Notes: generated from the letters alone by a model not told the origin. 46,715 nucleotides of DNA from an uncultured Bacteroides sp. (GCA_948847595.1 CAQOGY010000026.1:1-46715); one strand, 5' to 3'; positions 36,884 to 44,483 are shown, counted from the first letter of the stretch. Numbers and translations are program-made.

Positions 36884-36987
36884 TCTCTTTAGCTCTTCAC
36901 GGCCGTGAACAGGTCTGCTCATGGCTGTGATCAACTCTTGTCACGACCGTGAACAATGCTTGCCACGGCCGTGAACAACTAAAGAGA
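36884..36987. repeat. Four tandem 22 bp repeats bounded by a 9 bp inverted repeat
   Basis: Cores at 36898 (CACGGCCGTG), 36920 (CATGGCTGTG), 36942 (CACGACCGTG) and 36964 (CACGGCCGTG), exactly 22 bp apart, most followed by AACA. The core CACGGCCGTG is a perfect 10 bp palindrome. TCTCTTTAG at 36884-36892 and CTAAAGAGA at 36979-36987 are perfect reverse complements at the two ends of the array. Confidence 0.88.
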
Positions 36988-37133
36988 TCGGTGTCTTAAT
37001 GGAACAATAAAGGCACTATAAGAGAAAGATACCGGTAGTATACGGTATTTGTTGCGTAGGATCAGGACTCGGATGAAGTAGGCTTGATGGGGAGATAGCA
37101 GTAGGTGAGATGAACAGTGAGATTGGGAGGGAA

Positions 37134-37246
37134 GTGACAATAAAATGTATGGATGCAGCTATTGTCACCGTATTATCACCGCTTATTATCACCGATGATA
37201 TGTTTATAATCAGTTAGTTAACTTCGAAAAGTGATAAGTGACAATA
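37134..37246. repeat. Cluster of TATTRTCAC 9-mers in both orientations
   Basis: Plus orientation: 37160-37168 (TATTGTCAC), 37171-37179 and 37184-37192 (TATTATCAC). Minus orientation: 37134-37142 and 37238-37246 (GTGACAATA) and a partial GTGATAA at 37231-37237. The first two plus copies are 11 bp apart, the third 13 bp further. Confidence 0.7.
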
Positions 37247-37342
37247 AAAAAGCGTTTTATTGCTTAGGGAAGAAACGTTTGTGTAGCTTTTGGTTATACA
37301 GGTTTAAATTGATTCGTAACGGTTCAAAAATGAATGAAACAG

Positions 37343-37381
37343 TAGTATCTCCATTGGGGGCACCCCCATTTTAAGATACTA
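37343..37381. other. Hairpin with a G5/C5 stem
   Basis: Outer arms TAGTATCT (37343-37350) and AGATACTA (37374-37381), inner arms TGGGGG (37355-37360) and CCCCCA (37363-37368). No T tail in either direction, so a structured RNA or recombination site remnant is as likely as a terminator. Confidence 0.5.
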
Positions 37382-37443
37382 TTACTATCATTTTGCTCAA
37401 ATCCGTACGTAAATGAAATGAATGATTGTGCTTCTTCCAGAAG

Positions 37444-37517
37444 CGGATTACACAGATTGATACGGTTTTTGGTAGATTGTACCGCTAAAAAAATGTGAAA
37501 TCTGTGTAATCCGTATC
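37444..37517. repeat. Inverted repeat of the GGATTACACAGATT kind after the GH20 gene
   Basis: CGGATTACACAGATT (37444-37458) and its perfect reverse complement (37499-37513), with an additional GATACGG (37459-37465) / CCGTATC (37511-37517) pair that overlaps the second arm. It starts 7 bp beyond the GH20 stop codon. I recall sequences like this as frequent in intergenic regions of Bacteroides genomes. Confidence 0.75.
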
Positions 37518-37523
37518 TAAATC

Positions 37524-39509
37524 TTATGGTTTGCTTACGCAATAATTGTATACTTTCAGATTCTGTACCTTACTATTAAAGTTTCCTGCTTTCTCCAGCG
37601 GGAAAACTAGTGTACGTACATAGTTCATTGAATCTTTTCCCGCATTAAAGTAAAGTTTCTGCGTATTCATTTCATCAACCACTTTACCGTTGACTCTCAG
37701 CGTTGTACTGCAATTGTTTCCTTCTATCTGAATTGTTGCTTTTTCTCCCGGATTCACTTTGTAGGGGAAGGTATTCAGATAGCCGTCGCGTGCAAATCCC
37801 ATCATCCCCCGAATAGGGTCTGACAGATAGAATACGGCGTTAGGCGAACGGAACAATTCGGTTCCTTCACTTTCTTTTGCTCCGGTAATGTCGAAACTGA
37901 CAGTGTAATTATAGCCAATTTCCGGATAATCGGAAGTGCTGCCGGGAGCGACTGTGGAACGTTCGTATACCAATTCCGGCTTTTTGCCGATTCTTGCCAG
38001 TTGGTTGACTCCGGGCGCTTCGCTGAGGAGGGCACGTTTTTCATTGAATGTTTCATAAGGAATGCCTGTTTGAGCGCCTGTCCACATCTTTACAGAGAGT
38101 GTTTGCAGGGGCGAGAATATACGGTGATGGATGTCTTTCACCGAGATACCGTTCCCGACATGGTCGTTCCAGATGGCAAACATACCGCCAAGAATGGAAG
38201 GATGTTTTTCGTCGAATACAGCTTTGCCGATATGGGCGGGTGTCCACTCCTTATATAAGTATGGTTCGTTGAGGTAATCATAATAGTAGCCGGCTTTCGG
38301 AACGATATATACCAGTCCGTCCGGAATACTGATCAGTTGATATCCGTCTTTGATCATAGTTGCCGGATCGGCGTATCCGTTGTACCAAGCATTCATGACG
38401 ACATTTTCTGATTTGACGGGCGTATCGCCTTTGGCATGGCTGAGCGCGCCCCATACGACTGCTTGCTTGCCGAAACCTTCCACAAAACGGATGTAATGGT
38501 CGGTGAAAGCACGGAATTTTTCTACCACGTCTTTCTTCGCGTTCGAGTATTCGTCTGTACCGATATGTACACGCTTGCCTACGAATACCGGATTGTCGCC
38601 TTCCAGATATTCTTTGAACAGAGCATCTACGAATTCGTAAGTTTCCGGCTTGAACAAGTCGAGATGATCCATGCCGTACTCCTTGCTTCCGATTTCCGGT
38701 TTGTAATGGGTGAGCGCCAGTGAGTGGGCGGGAACGTCAATTTCCGGAATGATTTCCACGAAGTTGGATGCCGCTTGTTTCTGGAAATCGATGAATTCTT
38801 TCTTGGAGTACGAGCCGTCACGGGCTGTCAATCCCGGATAAATCTCCGATTCTAGCCGGAAGGCAGCGTAAGTCTTGTCCCAGTTGTGTTCGAAGTATTG
38901 CTTGAATCCATTATCGTTCAGATGGACTTGCAGGGTGTTCATTTTGTAGTAAGCCATGATTTTCACCAGGTCCTGCAGATAAGCCATCGGAATGAACTTA
39001 CGGCCACAGTCTATCATGAAACCGCGAAGCGGATAATCGGGATAATCACGAATCGTTCCTTGCGGGAGTGAGCGTTCCTGATTTTGTTCCGCCAGTTGCA
39101 GGAGTGTGCGTGTGCTCCAGTAAAGACCGGTCGGGGTGGGAGCGGAGATGGCTACACGGTCGGTTATCTTGATGGCGTAACCTTCCTCACCGAGCTTCTT
39201 GTCTGCCGACAAGGATAGGACGAAATCGCCGGACGTGGCTTTGCCTTGCGCTACGCTTAATGTCTGCCCGAACATCTGTTGATAATCGTCGGCAAACATT
39301 CGGGCTATTCTCAGTAATTCGGGATTTTGGGAAGTGCAGACGATTCGGGTGTCTTTTCCCGGGGTGAAGTTACCGTCTTTTCCCGTCCATTGTTTGAGTT
39401 CGGGGACAACAAACGGTTTCGGGTTGACAGCGGCACGGGTTAAGCTACCCGTCAGACAAAAGATGACCAATAAGGCCAGAGCTTGCAAAGATACAAACTT
39501 GTTTCTCAT
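37524..39509 (-). CDS. GH20 family beta-N-acetylhexosaminidase, secreted
   Basis: 661 aa. Signal peptide to about residue 27 (LQALALLVIFCLTGSLTRA-AV). Domain GH20b at about 45-140 (LLRIARMFADDYQQMFGQTLSV, YWSTRTLLQLAEQ). Catalytic GH20 barrel at about 145-480: YPLRGFMIDCGRKFIPMAYLQDLVKIMAYYKMNTLQVHLND, IIPEIDVPAHSLALTHY, and RVHIGTDEYSNAKKD with the catalytic Asp319-Glu320 pair (GTDE in place of the common GGDE). The C-terminal 170 residues form a concanavalin-like beta sandwich. It removes terminal beta-GlcNAc or GalNAc by substrate assistance, in the periplasm or outside. No SusCD pair is adjacent; the gene is monocistronic and not part of the mannan PUL. Confidence 0.93.
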   Translation of the reverse strand: MRNKFVSLQALALLVIFCLTGSLTRAAVNPKPFVVPELKQWTGKDGNFTPGKDTRIVCTSQNPELLRIARMFADDYQQMFGQTLSVAQGKATSGDFVLSLSADKKLGEEGYAIKITDRVAISAPTPTGLYWSTRTLLQLAEQNQERSLPQGTIRDYPDYPLRGFMIDCGRKFIPMAYLQDLVKIMAYYKMNTLQVHLNDNGFKQYFEHNWDKTYAAFRLESEIYPGLTARDGSYSKKEFIDFQKQAASNFVEIIPEIDVPAHSLALTHYKPEIGSKEYGMDHLDLFKPETYEFVDALFKEYLEGDNPVFVGKRVHIGTDEYSNAKKDVVEKFRAFTDHYIRFVEGFGKQAVVWGALSHAKGDTPVKSENVVMNAWYNGYADPATMIKDGYQLISIPDGLVYIVPKAGYYYDYLNEPYLYKEWTPAHIGKAVFDEKHPSILGGMFAIWNDHVGNGISVKDIHHRIFSPLQTLSVKMWTGAQTGIPYETFNEKRALLSEAPGVNQLARIGKKPELVYERSTVAPGSTSDYPEIGYNYTVSFDITGAKESEGTELFRSPNAVFYLSDPIRGMMGFARDGYLNTFPYKVNPGEKATIQIEGNNCSTTLRVNGKVVDEMNTQKLYFNAGKDSMNYVRTLVFPLEKAGNFNSKVQNLKVYNYCVSKP

Positions 39510-39565
39510 AAGGGGGATTTTTGTGTTTTTGTTAATTAATAAATGATTATAGTTAATTATTGGCT

Positions 39566-39595
39566 GAAAGTAGGCATAATTTGGATATCTGTCAA
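39566..39595 (-). promoter_or_regulatory. Possible promoter of the GH20 gene
   Basis: On the minus strand TTGACA (plus 39590-39595, TGTCAA) and TACTTTC (plus 39566-39572) are 17 bp apart. The second fits only the first part of TAnnTTTG. Weak. Confidence 0.3.
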
Positions 39596-39616
39596 CAAGT
39601 GAAGCTATTTATTTTT

Positions 39617-39624
39617 TATTTTTG
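39617..39624 (+). promoter_or_regulatory. Possible -7 box for yaaA
   Basis: TATTTTTG matches TAnnTTTG 31 bp before the start codon, but the region is T-rich and no TTTG is found at the proper distance. Confidence 0.3.
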
Positions 39625-39655
39625 TGTTTTTCAAAATGATTAAACCCGATTCAGA

Positions 39656-40429
39656 ATGTTAGTACTTCTATCTTGTGCCAAGACGATGAGTGCGGTGTCG
39701 AAGGTGAAAGTTCCTTTGACCACGAGTCCCCGTTTTCAGAAGGAAGCGGCGGAAATAGCGTTGCAGATGTCCCAGTTTTCTGTAGACGAATTAGAACGTC
39801 TGCTGCGTGTAAACGCAAAGATTGCTGTGGAGAATTATAAACGTTATCAGGCTTTTCATGCGGAAGCCACTCCGGAATTGCCTGCTTTGCTGGCATATAC
39901 CGGTATTGTATTCAAACGGCTGAATCCGAAGGACTTCTCTGCAGAAGATTTCGGGTATGCGCAGGAACATTTGCGGCTGACTTCTTTCTGTTACGGTCTG
40001 TTGCGTCCTTTGGACGTGATTCGTGCTTATCGGCTGGAAGGAGATGTCGTATTGCCGGAATTGGGGAATCAGACCTTGTTTTCTTATTGGCGGTCGCGTC
40101 TGACGGATACGTTCATAGAGGACATCCGATCGGCAGGAGGAATCTTGTGTAATCTTGCCAGTGACGAGATGAAAAGCCTGTTTGACTGGAAGCGGGTGGA
40201 GAGCGAAGTCCGTGTGGTCACTCCCGAATTTCATGTCTGGAAGAATGGAAAGCTGGCTACGATAGTGGTGTATACCAAGATGTCCCGTGGCGAGATGACA
40301 CGTTTCATATTGAAAAATAAGATCGGAAATCCGGAGGAACTGAAAGGATTCTCGTGGGAAGGGTTCGAGTTTGACGAATCGCTTTCGGATGAAAGGAAAT
40401 TGGTATTTATTAATGGGATGGGAGAATAA
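39656..40429 (+). CDS. yaaA: YaaA-family peroxide stress protein (UPF0246)
   Basis: 257 aa, normal length. Characteristic YaaA segments: MLVLLSCAKTM start with a lysine-containing first strand, FDELxxLLRVN-type helix (FSVDELERLLRVNAKIAVENYKRYQAF), YTGIVFKRLNPKDF, YGLLRPLDVIRAYRLEG and NLASDEMKSLF. In E. coli the family lowers free iron and limits DNA damage under peroxide stress; for Bacteroides this is inference. It is divergent from the GH20 gene, 147 bp away, and lies 5 bp upstream of an acetyltransferase gene. Confidence 0.88.
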   Translation: MLVLLSCAKTMSAVSKVKVPLTTSPRFQKEAAEIALQMSQFSVDELERLLRVNAKIAVENYKRYQAFHAEATPELPALLAYTGIVFKRLNPKDFSAEDFGYAQEHLRLTSFCYGLLRPLDVIRAYRLEGDVVLPELGNQTLFSYWRSRLTDTFIEDIRSAGGILCNLASDEMKSLFDWKRVESEVRVVTPEFHVWKNGKLATIVVYTKMSRGEMTRFILKNKIGNPEELKGFSWEGFEFDESLSDERKLVFINGMGE

Positions 40430-40434
40430 GGAAT

Positions 40435-40986
40435 ATGACAGAAGTAGAGAAGATGCGTAGCAGCCAGTTGGCTGATATGTCCGCGCCGGAGTTGCAGGTG
40501 CGTTTTGAGCATGCCAAGAAGTTGCTGGCGATCATGCGCGGGTTGAGTACGTACGATGACGGGTACAGAGAATTGCTGGAAGAACTGGTGCCGGGTATTC
40601 CTGAAACTTCGGTGATCTGTCCTCCTTTCCATTGCGATCACGGAGACGGGATAAAGTTGGGCGAACACGTCTTTGTCAATGCCAACTGTACTTTTCTGGA
40701 CGGAGGGTATATCACAATCGGTGCCCATACGCTAGTCGGCCCTTGCGTACAGATTTATACGCCGCATCATCCGATGAATTATCTGGAGCGTCGCGGTTCG
40801 AAAGAGTATGCTTATCCTGTTACGATCGGCGAGGATTGCTGGATTGGCGGCGGTGCTGTCATTTGTCCCGGTGTGACGATTGGCAACCGTTGTGTGATAG
40901 GAGCGGGAAGCGTCGTGACGAAAGATATTCCCGACGACAGTGTTGCAGTTGGGAATCCGGCGCGCCTTATCCGTAAGCAGGCTTGA
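40435..40986 (+). CDS. Maltose/galactoside O-acetyltransferase family (Maa/LacA-like)
   Basis: 183 aa. The N-terminal helical cap is typical for sugar O-acetyltransferases (TEVEKMRSSQLADMSAPELQVRFEHAKKLL). A left-handed beta helix with hexapeptide repeats follows (IKLGEHVFVNANCTFLDGGYITIGAHTLVGPCVQIYT, VTIGEDCWIGGGAVICPGVTIGNRCVIGAGSVVTKDIPD). The catalytic histidine lies in YTPHHPMNYLER. Uses acetyl-CoA to acetylate a sugar hydroxyl in the cytoplasm; the natural acceptor is not known. Five bp follow the yaaA stop, so co-transcription is likely. A hairpin begins right after the stop. Confidence 0.9.
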   Translation: MTEVEKMRSSQLADMSAPELQVRFEHAKKLLAIMRGLSTYDDGYRELLEELVPGIPETSVICPPFHCDHGDGIKLGEHVFVNANCTFLDGGYITIGAHTLVGPCVQIYTPHHPMNYLERRGSKEYAYPVTIGEDCWIGGGAVICPGVTIGNRCVIGAGSVVTKDIPDDSVAVGNPARLIRKQA

Positions 40987-41006
40987 CCGGGAATCTTATT
41001 TCCCGG
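40987..41006 (+). terminator. Hairpin after the acetyltransferase gene
   Basis: Perfect 7 bp stem CCGGGAA / TTCCCGG with a 6 nt loop directly after the TGA. The tail has only three T, so termination efficiency is doubtful. Confidence 0.5.
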
Positions 41007-41165
41007 ATTTGAGTGTTCCCGCATTGTTGGCTTTATCTTGTTCTGTTTAGTGGACAGGCTTGGAGAAGGGAAAGTTGCATGAAAAAAACTTTTTTCATTA
41101 TTTGCTGATAATCAGTTGGTTTTTATTTTTGATAAAAAGTTTCTTGAAAAATAATATGCAAAATG

Positions 41166-41196
41166 TTTGGAGGTTTCAAAAAAAGCCGTACCTTTG
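41166..41196 (+). promoter_or_regulatory. Strong promoter of the tRNA-Val genes
   Basis: TTTG (41166-41169), 19 bp spacer, TACCTTTG (41189-41196): full agreement with the Bacteroides consensus. The start of transcription is expected near 41203, 19 nt before the first tRNA. The sequence AAAGCCGTAC-TTTGCA recurs at the promoter at the right edge of the window. Confidence 0.88.
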
Positions 41197-41221
41197 CATC
41201 GCTTTTGAAACGGAAGTGTAC

Positions 41222-41296
41222 GGGCGCTTAGCTCAGCTGGTTCAGAGCATCTGGTTTACACCCAGAGGGTCGGGGGTTCGAATCCCTCAGCGCCCA
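41222..41296 (+). tRNA. tRNA-Val (anticodon UAC)
   Basis: 75 nt without the CCA end. Acceptor stem GGGCGCT with AGCGCCC, D arm with GCTCAGCTGGTTCAGAGC, anticodon loop TTTACAC with anticodon TAC at 41257-41259, T arm GGGGGTTCGAATCCC. The gene-encoded 3' end reads A-CA, so CCA would be completed by the nucleotidyltransferase. Confidence 0.97.
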
Positions 41297-41328
41297 CAAA
41301 GAATACCGAAACACTTCCGCCAACAAAA

Positions 41329-41403
41329 GGGCGCTTAGCTCAGCTGGTTCAGAGCATCTGGTTTACACCCAGAGGGTCGGGGGTTCGAATCCCTCAGCGC
41401 CCA
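41329..41403 (+). tRNA. tRNA-Val (anticodon UAC), second copy
   Basis: Identical in all 75 positions to the copy at 41222, separated from it by 32 nt. It shares the promoter at 41166 and the terminator at 41412. A recent tandem duplication. Confidence 0.97.
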
Positions 41404-41411
41404 CGAAATAG

Positions 41412-41445
41412 AAGTCTTACGAAGAAATTCGTGAGACTTTTTTTT
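41412..41445 (+). terminator. Intrinsic terminator of the tRNA-Val operon
   Basis: 12 bp stem AAGTCTTACGAA / TTCGTGAGACTT with one G-U pair, GAAA tetraloop and a run of eight T. Confidence 0.93.
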
Positions 41446-41481
41446 ATTTCTTACCGCTTTTATACAAACTTTCTTTATCCT

Positions 41482-41516
41482 TTTGCCTTATAACTCAGGA
41501 AAAAGAGTTAATTTTG
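41482..41516 (+). promoter_or_regulatory. Predicted purB promoter
   Basis: -7 box TAATTTTG (41509-41516) fits TAnnTTTG. TTTG at 41482-41485 is 23 bp upstream, a loose spacing. The start codon lies 28 bp downstream. Confidence 0.5.
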
Positions 41517-41544
41517 CAGTCTGATAATTATCTTAAGAAAACGT

Positions 41545-42891
41545 ATGGAACTTGATGTATTAACGGCCATATCCCCGATTGATGGTCGATATAGAGGCAA
41601 AACTAAAGCTTTGGCAGCCTATTTCTCTGAATTTGCACTGATTAAATACCGTGTACAGGTAGAGGTGGAATACTTTATCACCTTGTGCGAACTTCCTTTG
41701 CCGCAGTTGAAAGGAATCGATAGCAGCGTGTTTGAAACTTTACGGAATATCTACCGTAACTTCTCGGAAGCAGATGCGCAACGCATTAAAGATATCGAAA
41801 GTGTAACCAACCATGATGTAAAAGCCGTAGAATATTTCCTGAAAGAAGAATTCGATAAGCTGGGTGGAATGGATGACTATAAAGAATTCATTCACTTCGG
41901 ATTGACTTCTCAAGACATTAATAATACGTCTGTGCCTCTTTCTATCAAGGAAGCTTTGGATAAAGTCTATTATCCGCTGATCGAAGAACTGATTGCACAA
42001 CTGAAAACGTATGCAACAGAATGGGCTGAAATCCCGATGCTTGCCAAAACTCATGGGCAACCGGCTTCTCCGACTCGTCTGGGTAAGGAAGTGATGGTAT
42101 TCGTTTACCGCCTGGAACGTCAGCTGGCTATGCTGAAAGCATGTCCGATCACTGCAAAATTCGGTGGCGCTACCGGAAATTACAATGCTCATCATGTAGC
42201 ATATCCTCAATATGACTGGAAACAATTCGGTAATCGGTTTGTTGCAGAGAAACTGGGACTGGAACGCGAAGAATATACCACTCAGATTTCGAACTACGAT
42301 AACTTGTCTGCTGTCTTTGACGCGATGAAACGTATCAACACCATAATGGTGGATATGAACCGTGACTTCTGGCAGTATATTTCTATGGAATACTTCAAGC
42401 AGAAGATCAAAGCCGGTGAGGTAGGATCAAGCGCGATGCCGCATAAAGTGAATCCGATCGACTTTGAAAATGCGGAAGGTAATTTGGGTATCGCAACTTC
42501 TATTCTGGAACACCTGGCTGTGAAACTGCCTGTTTCCCGTTTGCAGCGTGACCTGACAGACTCTACGGTGCTCCGTAATGTAGGCGTGCCTTTCGGTCAT
42601 ATCGTGATTGCTATTCAGAGTTCACTGAAAGGACTTCGCAAACTGTTGCTGAACGAACCGGCTATTTACCGTGATCTGGACAACTGCTGGAGCGTAGTGG
42701 CTGAGGCAATCCAGACGATTTTACGCCGCGAGGCTTACCCGCATCCGTATGAAGCATTGAAAGCTTTGACCCGGACCAACCAGGCTATTACAGAAAGTTC
42801 TATTAAAGAGTTTATCGAAGGCTTGAACGTAAGCGAAGATATTAAAAAAGAGTTAAGAGCAATTACTCCGCATACATATACGGGACTTTAA
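41545..42891 (+). CDS. purB: Adenylosuccinate lyase
   Basis: 448 aa. It releases fumarate from SAICAR and adenylosuccinate in purine synthesis. Fumarase/aspartase superfamily features: HGQPASPTRLGKE with the catalytic histidine (TKAHGQPAS-like segment at about residue 170), the flexible signature loop GSSAMPHKVNPIDFENAEGN starting at residue 294 with the catalytic serine, and LTSQDINNTSVPLSIKEAL. The version is the long E. coli-like one (about 450 aa) rather than the 430 aa Bacillus type. Cytoplasmic tetramer. It is preceded by its own promoter and is 74 bp from the next gene. No terminator is seen in that gap, so partial read-through is possible. Confidence 0.97.
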   Translation: MELDVLTAISPIDGRYRGKTKALAAYFSEFALIKYRVQVEVEYFITLCELPLPQLKGIDSSVFETLRNIYRNFSEADAQRIKDIESVTNHDVKAVEYFLKEEFDKLGGMDDYKEFIHFGLTSQDINNTSVPLSIKEALDKVYYPLIEELIAQLKTYATEWAEIPMLAKTHGQPASPTRLGKEVMVFVYRLERQLAMLKACPITAKFGGATGNYNAHHVAYPQYDWKQFGNRFVAEKLGLEREEYTTQISNYDNLSAVFDAMKRINTIMVDMNRDFWQYISMEYFKQKIKAGEVGSSAMPHKVNPIDFENAEGNLGIATSILEHLAVKLPVSRLQRDLTDSTVLRNVGVPFGHIVIAIQSSLKGLRKLLLNEPAIYRDLDNCWSVVAEAIQTILRREAYPHPYEALKALTRTNQAITESSIKEFIEGLNVSEDIKKELRAITPHTYTGL

Positions 42892-42965
42892 TTGTTTACT
42901 TATACAATAAACGTGTTTTTTTAATAGGCCGTGAGGCCAAAGTCTAATTTTATTCGAATAAAAAA

Positions 42966-44456
42966 ATGAGCACAGAAAACGAAGAATGGCGCGAAAATTC
43001 TTACAATGAGGAGAATACAGGTGCCGGCCGTGATGGTAACAAGTCTTACAACAGAGAAGGTGGAGAACGTCCGTATCGTCCTTCTTACAACCGTGAAGGT
43101 GGGGATCGTCCGTATCGCCCGCGATTTAATCCGAATAGTGAAGGTGGAGAGCGCCCACAGCGTTCTTATGGTGAACGTTCTTATGATCGCCCCCAACGTC
43201 CTTCTTACAATCGTGAAGGTGGAGACCGTCCGTATCGTCCTCGCTTCAATAGCAACAATGAAGGAGGCGAACGTCCGCAACGTCCTTACAACCGCGAAGG
43301 TGGTGAACAACGTTCTTATGATCGTCCTCAACGCCCTTCTTACAACCGTGAAGGTGGAGACCGTCCGTATCGTCCGAGATTCAATCCGAACGGCGAAGGT
43401 GGCGATCGTCCGCAGCGTCCTTACAATCGTGAAGGTGGCGAGCAACGCTCTTATGGCGACCGTCCGTACCGTCCCCGTTTTAACAGTGGCGAAGGTGGCG
43501 ACCGTCCTCAGCGTCCTTATAACCGCGAAGGTGGTGATCGTCCATATCGTCCCCGCTTCAACAGTGGTGAAGGTGGTGGCTACCGTAATAACAACGGTGG
43601 TGGCTATCGTCCGAGATTTAACAATGACCGTTCGCAGGGTGGCTATCGTCCGCGTCCGCGTACCAGTGATTACGATCCGAATGCTAAGTATAGCATCAAG
43701 AAGCAGATTGAGTACAAGGAACAGTTTGTTGATCCGAACGAACCGATTCGTCTGAATAAGTTCTTGGCTAATGCCGGTGTTTGCTCACGTCGCGAAGCTG
43801 ATGAGTTTATCACAGCAGGTGTGGTTTCTGTAAACGGTGAAGTAGTAACTGAATTGGGTACAAAGATCAAACGCTCGGATGTGGTGAAGTTCCACGATGA
43901 ACCGGTTAGCATCGAACGTAAGGTATACGTACTGTTGAATAAGCCGAAAGATACGGTTACTACATCGGATGATCCGCAGGAACGCCGCACGGTAATGGAT
44001 CTGGTAAAAGGCGCTTGCAACGAACGCATTTATCCGGTAGGGCGTCTTGACCGCAACACGACTGGTGTACTTCTGTTGACAAATGACGGTGACCTGGCTT
44101 CCAAGCTGACACACCCGAAATTCTTGAAAAAGAAAATATATCATGTTCATCTGGACAAGAACCTGACAAAAGCAGATATGGATCAGATTGCAGCCGGCGT
44201 ACAGTTGGAAGACGGTGAAATCCATGCAGATGCTATCAGCTACACAGATGATTTCAAGAAAGACCAGGTAGGTATCGAGATTCACTCCGGCAAGAACCGT
44301 ATCGTTCGCCGTATTTTCGAATCACTGGGATATAAAGTAGTAAAACTCGACCGTGTATTCTTTGCCGGACTGACCAAAAAAGGTCTGCGCCGCGGAGACT
44401 GGCGTTACCTGTCGGAAGCAGAAGTAAACTACCTCCGCATGGGGTCGTTTGAGTAA
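42966..44456 (+). CDS. RluB/RsuA-type 23S/16S rRNA pseudouridine synthase with Arg/Gly-rich N-terminal tail
   Basis: 496 aa. The C-terminal 240 residues are a normal pseudouridine synthase: S4 RNA-binding domain (IRLNKFLANAGVCSRREADEFITAGVVSVNG, from about residue 260), then the catalytic domain with GRLDRNTTGVLLLTNDG, Asp362 being the nucleophile, and the RsuA/RluB end (SGKNRIVRRIFESLGYKVVKLDR). The first 245 residues are a low-complexity basic tail, made of about a dozen units like YNREGGDRPYRPRFN. It isomerises a uridine in rRNA, probably in the large-subunit helix recognised by RluB; the exact site is not readable. The tail is not a usual part of the enzyme. The start ATG follows an A-rich stretch. 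The asnS gene starts 27 bp downstream. Confidence 0.92.
   Translation: MSTENEEWRENSYNEENTGAGRDGNKSYNREGGERPYRPSYNREGGDRPYRPRFNPNSEGGERPQRSYGERSYDRPQRPSYNREGGDRPYRPRFNSNNEGGERPQRPYNREGGEQRSYDRPQRPSYNREGGDRPYRPRFNPNGEGGDRPQRPYNREGGEQRSYGDRPYRPRFNSGEGGDRPQRPYNREGGDRPYRPRFNSGEGGGYRNNNGGGYRPRFNNDRSQGGYRPRPRTSDYDPNAKYSIKKQIEYKEQFVDPNEPIRLNKFLANAGVCSRREADEFITAGVVSVNGEVVTELGTKIKRSDVVKFHDEPVSIERKVYVLLNKPKDTVTTSDDPQERRTVMDLVKGACNERIYPVGRLDRNTTGVLLLTNDGDLASKLTHPKFLKKKIYHVHLDKNLTKADMDQIAAGVQLEDGEIHADAISYTDDFKKDQVGIEIHSGKNRIVRRIFESLGYKVVKLDRVFFAGLTKKGLRRGDWRYLSEAEVNYLRMGSFE
43047..43655 (+). repeat. Tandem coding repeats in the pseudouridine synthase tail
   Basis: Units of about 14-25 codons built from YNREGG, DRPYRPRFN and QRPYN blocks, with GGY units at the end. 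The third-base composition varies between units (CGT and CGC, GGT and GGC), so the repeats are old or under amino-acid level selection rather than a recent slippage. Repeats like these are prone to length change. Confidence 0.85.
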
Positions 44457-44483
44457 TATATAATATTGTATTAAAAAAGTTTT

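Larger units (their letters stand above)
36759..37523. other. Gene-free convergent intergenic region with several repeat structures
   Basis: About 765 bp between the carB terminator and the stop codon of the GH20 gene. Both neighbours end here, so no promoter for either is expected. It contains a pair of GTTCTCTTYAGCTCYT direct repeats at 36822-36837 and 36882-36897, a four-copy 22 bp array, a cluster of TATTRTCAC sites, two hairpins and a 15 bp inverted repeat (listed separately). No ORF here shows a protein-like composition. A small RNA or a decayed element is possible. Confidence 0.55.

Noticed and set aside
36898..36985. CRISPR array
   Set aside because: Unit of 22 bp with a core of 10 bp and partly similar spacers is too short for repeat plus spacer, only four copies, and no cas gene is present. 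The same applies to 13379-13466.
41060..41338. 92-codon frame over the first tRNA-Val gene
   Set aside because: It reads through the tRNA and its promoter; no conserved features.
42921..43445. 174-codon minus-strand frame made of TIRT/VRT repeats, and a 249-codon plus frame at 43006
   Set aside because: Both are other-frame readings of the Arg/Gly repeat region of the pseudouridine synthase; repetitive DNA keeps several frames open.
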